Shown: one piece after another, positions 62,219-64,000 of the stretch
Layout: the number at the start of each line of letters is the position of its first letter
Position numbering within the stretch: the first letter of the stretch is position 1
Assembly (NCBI GenBank): GCA_944326235.1
Contig: CALVDH010000010.1
Span: 1 to 64,000 of the forward strand
Source of the DNA: an uncultured Bacteroidales bacterium
GTDB lineage: Bacteria; Bacteroidota; Bacteroidia; Bacteroidales; UBA932
DNA: 64,000 bases
Direction: 5' to 3'
Position numbers and translations under genes: made by a program
The notes under the pieces: model-generated
What the model saw: only the letters and a program-made list of their open reading frames with translations
Database searches by the model: none
What the model was told of the DNA's origin: nothing

Positions 62219-62226
62219 TATATTTG
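62219..62226 (+). promoter_or_regulatory. -7 promoter box of the histidine kinase/response regulator operon
   Basis: TATATTTG fits TAnnTTTG exactly. The leader to the ATG at 62398 is then about 165 nt, with no gene or clear structure seen in it. Confidence 0.65.
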
Positions 62227-62397
62227 CAGTGCGATACCACGGCTAGATGCAGTGACACAGGTACCGAACCGAAACGGCCAGACGTAACGGCACCATAAAA
62301 CCGCGACGCAGATACCGGGTCGGAACGCCCAAACGCAGTCCGGCACCCAAGCCATTCCCGCCGAGGTACCGCCCCACGTACAACAAACCACCGGACC

Positions 62398-63933
62398 ATG
62401 AAGACCATGCAGAGCAGACGCACATTCATCCTCATAGGGGCAGCCGTAGGAGCGGCCCTCGTCGCAGCCATTACTCTTACGATGGTGTGGCTCGTGGACT
62501 CGTACCACGACCGGCAGCGGGAATTCGAGGGAAGGATAAACTCCGCCCTGGATGAGGCCGTCGCCGCCGAGAGGGAGGCACGCACGACAGAGGGGAGGAG
62601 TCTCATCCTGATCGAGACCGACACCACGGACGGATTCGACATTTTCAAGGACGTAATCGAGAACATACCGGTCGAGGAGATTGCCTCCATAAAGGTCTAC
62701 AAAAGCGGGACAACCTACACCGACGCCATCCGCCGTATCGTAGCCACCGTCCCCGACTCCGACAGCCTGAGCGGCTTCCACACCTCCAACTTCCTGCTGA
62801 CATTCTACGCCATACTGCGCTACAAGGACATATCCTACCCCTGCTCGGTCACAGTCGGAACCGAGGCCAGGGATACGACAGGCCTGAACATATCGATGGA
62901 CTCCCTGAAGCGCTTCCTCGGCGGATTCGGCCCGGACGTGAAAATCACCGGTTCGTTCACCGTCACCCCGGACAGGGACTCCGTATCCAGGACATTGTAC
63001 TCCGACAGCACGGTCATAGACAGGCCGGTGACATTTACCCGCACGATACTCATCGGTGACTCCACGCCCCGGATAGTCTGCACCGTGCAGATGACCGACC
63101 CCTCCCGGGACTTCCTACGGGAAATGGCAGGCCTCATCGCCGGCATCCTCGCCATAACCGCCATCCTCTGCTTCAGCTACATCTACCTGCTGCACACCGT
63201 ATTCCGCCAGAAGACCCTCAGCGAGATGCGCCGCGACCTGACCCACAACATCACCCACGAGCTCAAGACCCCGATAGCCACCGCGTCAGCAGCCAGCGAG
63301 GCCCTGCTCGACTATTCCGCCGACGAGGACCCCGAACGCCGCCGCCGCTACCTGGAGATCATCCGCGACCAGCTCGGAGCACTCTCCGCAATGGTCGGCC
63401 GCATCCTCGACATCTCCCTCCAGGAACGGGACGACATAGCATTGAACCCCACCCTCTGTGACTTGCAAGAAATGCTCCACCGCCTATGCACTGAACTGAC
63501 CGTCAGCACCGCCGGCCGCGCCCGCATCACTGAGGACTACCCCGAAGGCCCCGCCCCCTGCATCACCGCCGACGCCTTCCACCTCTCCGCCGCCATCTCC
63601 AACATCCTGGACAATGCGGTCAAATATTCCGCCGCCTCCCCCGAAATCACCGTCCGCCTCCGGAGAGCAGCCGCCGACGGCAGCATCCGCATCGAGGTGC
63701 AGGACAACGGCATCGGCATCCCCGCCTCCCAGCGCCGCCGCATCTTCGAGAAATACTACCGCATCCCCACCGGCGACGTGCAGAATGTCAGGGGCTTCGG
63801 CATCGGCCTCTACTACACCCGTCTCGTGGTGGAAAAGCACGGCGGGACCATCAGCGTCAGCCCCGCTCCGGGCGGCGGCTCGATATTCACCCTCACCCTA
63901 AAAGGCATTCAGGACAATGGAAAACGCGGATAA
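62398..63933 (+). CDS. Membrane sensor histidine kinase
   Basis: A 511-residue kinase: TM1 about 10-32, a periplasmic sensor of about 210 residues, TM2 about 242-264. Next is the dimerisation domain with the phosphorylated His287 in HNITHELKTPIA, then the ATPase domain with N-box (ISNILDNAVKYS), G1 (VQDNGIGIP) and G2 (GFGIGLYYTRLVVEKHGG) motifs. The sensor domain matches nothing I recognise. The response regulator gene overlaps its 3' end by 17 bp, so the two form one signalling pair. The ATG at 62407 is an alternative start. Confidence 0.95.
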   Translation: MKTMQSRRTFILIGAAVGAALVAAITLTMVWLVDSYHDRQREFEGRINSALDEAVAAEREARTTEGRSLILIETDTTDGFDIFKDVIENIPVEEIASIKVYKSGTTYTDAIRRIVATVPDSDSLSGFHTSNFLLTFYAILRYKDISYPCSVTVGTEARDTTGLNISMDSLKRFLGGFGPDVKITGSFTVTPDRDSVSRTLYSDSTVIDRPVTFTRTILIGDSTPRIVCTVQMTDPSRDFLREMAGLIAGILAITAILCFSYIYLLHTVFRQKTLSEMRRDLTHNITHELKTPIATASAASEALLDYSADEDPERRRRYLEIIRDQLGALSAMVGRILDISLQERDDIALNPTLCDLQEMLHRLCTELTVSTAGRARITEDYPEGPAPCITADAFHLSAAISNILDNAVKYSAASPEITVRLRRAAADGSIRIEVQDNGIGIPASQRRRIFEKYYRIPTGDVQNVRGFGIGLYYTRLVVEKHGGTISVSPAPGGGSIFTLTLKGIQDNGKRG

Positions 63934-64000
63934 CAGAATACGGCTGCTCCTCGTCGAGGACGAGCGGACCCTGGCGGGCATCATCGCCGACACCCTCTCG
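63917..64000 (+). CDS. Response regulator, N-terminal part (cut by window edge)
   Basis: 28 codons are seen: MENADNRIRLLLVEDERTLA and then GIIADTLS. The LLLVEDE core is the start of a receiver domain, with the acidic pair that binds magnesium. The phosphorylated Asp and the output domain lie beyond the window. It overlaps the kinase gene by 17 bp. An OmpR-type DNA-binding domain is expected from the kinase type but is not seen. Confidence 0.85.
   Translation, partial: MENADNRIRLLLVEDERTLAGIIADTLS

Overview
The window looks like a chromosome segment of a member of the Bacteroidota, order Bacteroidales. The evidence is two SusC/SusD outer-membrane uptake loci, a protease with a type IX secretion C-terminal domain, GLPGLI-family proteins, a fused gamma-alpha 2-oxoacid:ferredoxin oxidoreductase, and repeated promoter boxes of the Bacteroidales TAnnTTTG type. 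GC content is high for the order (by eye in the upper 50s percent, not computed). I cannot name the genus.

Layout. 1-8,860: the 3' end of a susC gene, then susD, two lipoprotein genes, a secreted protein of unknown function and a subtilisin-like protease. 8,880-15,882: a second susC-susD-lipoprotein-BACON lipoprotein operon, lying backwards between two 36-bp inverted repeats. A fixed promoter and an orphan signal-peptide start lie on its left and a fixed terminator on its right. The left repeat is inside the signal-peptide codons, and inversion of the 6.8-kb segment would restore a 993-residue SusC in frame. I read this as a phase-variable operon seen in its OFF orientation. It is the most interesting object here. 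16,860-18,475: an AT-richer three-gene island (possible toxin, HTH antitoxin, SecB-like chaperone) with a perfect operator-like palindrome over its promoter, resembling toxin-antitoxin-chaperone (TAC) systems.

18,480-45,000 is mostly housekeeping: hppA, murI, a TlpA-like lipoprotein and gamma carbonic anhydrase; gdhA and korAB; ompH, bamA, uppS and nadK; a second OmpH-like protein, a glycosyltransferase, purC and a LysM protein; an aminopeptidase P, recN, coaBC, rpoZ and bamD; a nucleoside-recognition membrane protein and an SDR enzyme. 45,000-56,000: rubrerythrin; prfB with its programmed +1 frameshift; a ROK sugar kinase with an MFS sugar transporter; and a blaI-blaR1-rlmN-patatin-recX run. 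56,000-64,000: two GLPGLI proteins and a TonB-dependent barrel, divergent from a histidine kinase/response regulator pair cut by the right edge. Ten-bp-spaced GTTAA repeats lie in front of both transcription units.

Intergenic DNA carries two dispersed repeat families. One is a 40-bp hairpin with 11-bp arms and an invariant 18-nt loop (ten copies). The other is built on a CACCTTCCGAAGGTG palindrome, partly as 117/118-bp tandem arrays. Because 105 and 117 are multiples of three, two arrays keep long reading frames open and falsely lengthen the genes next to them. No rRNA, tRNA, CRISPR array, transposase or recombinase gene was recognised.
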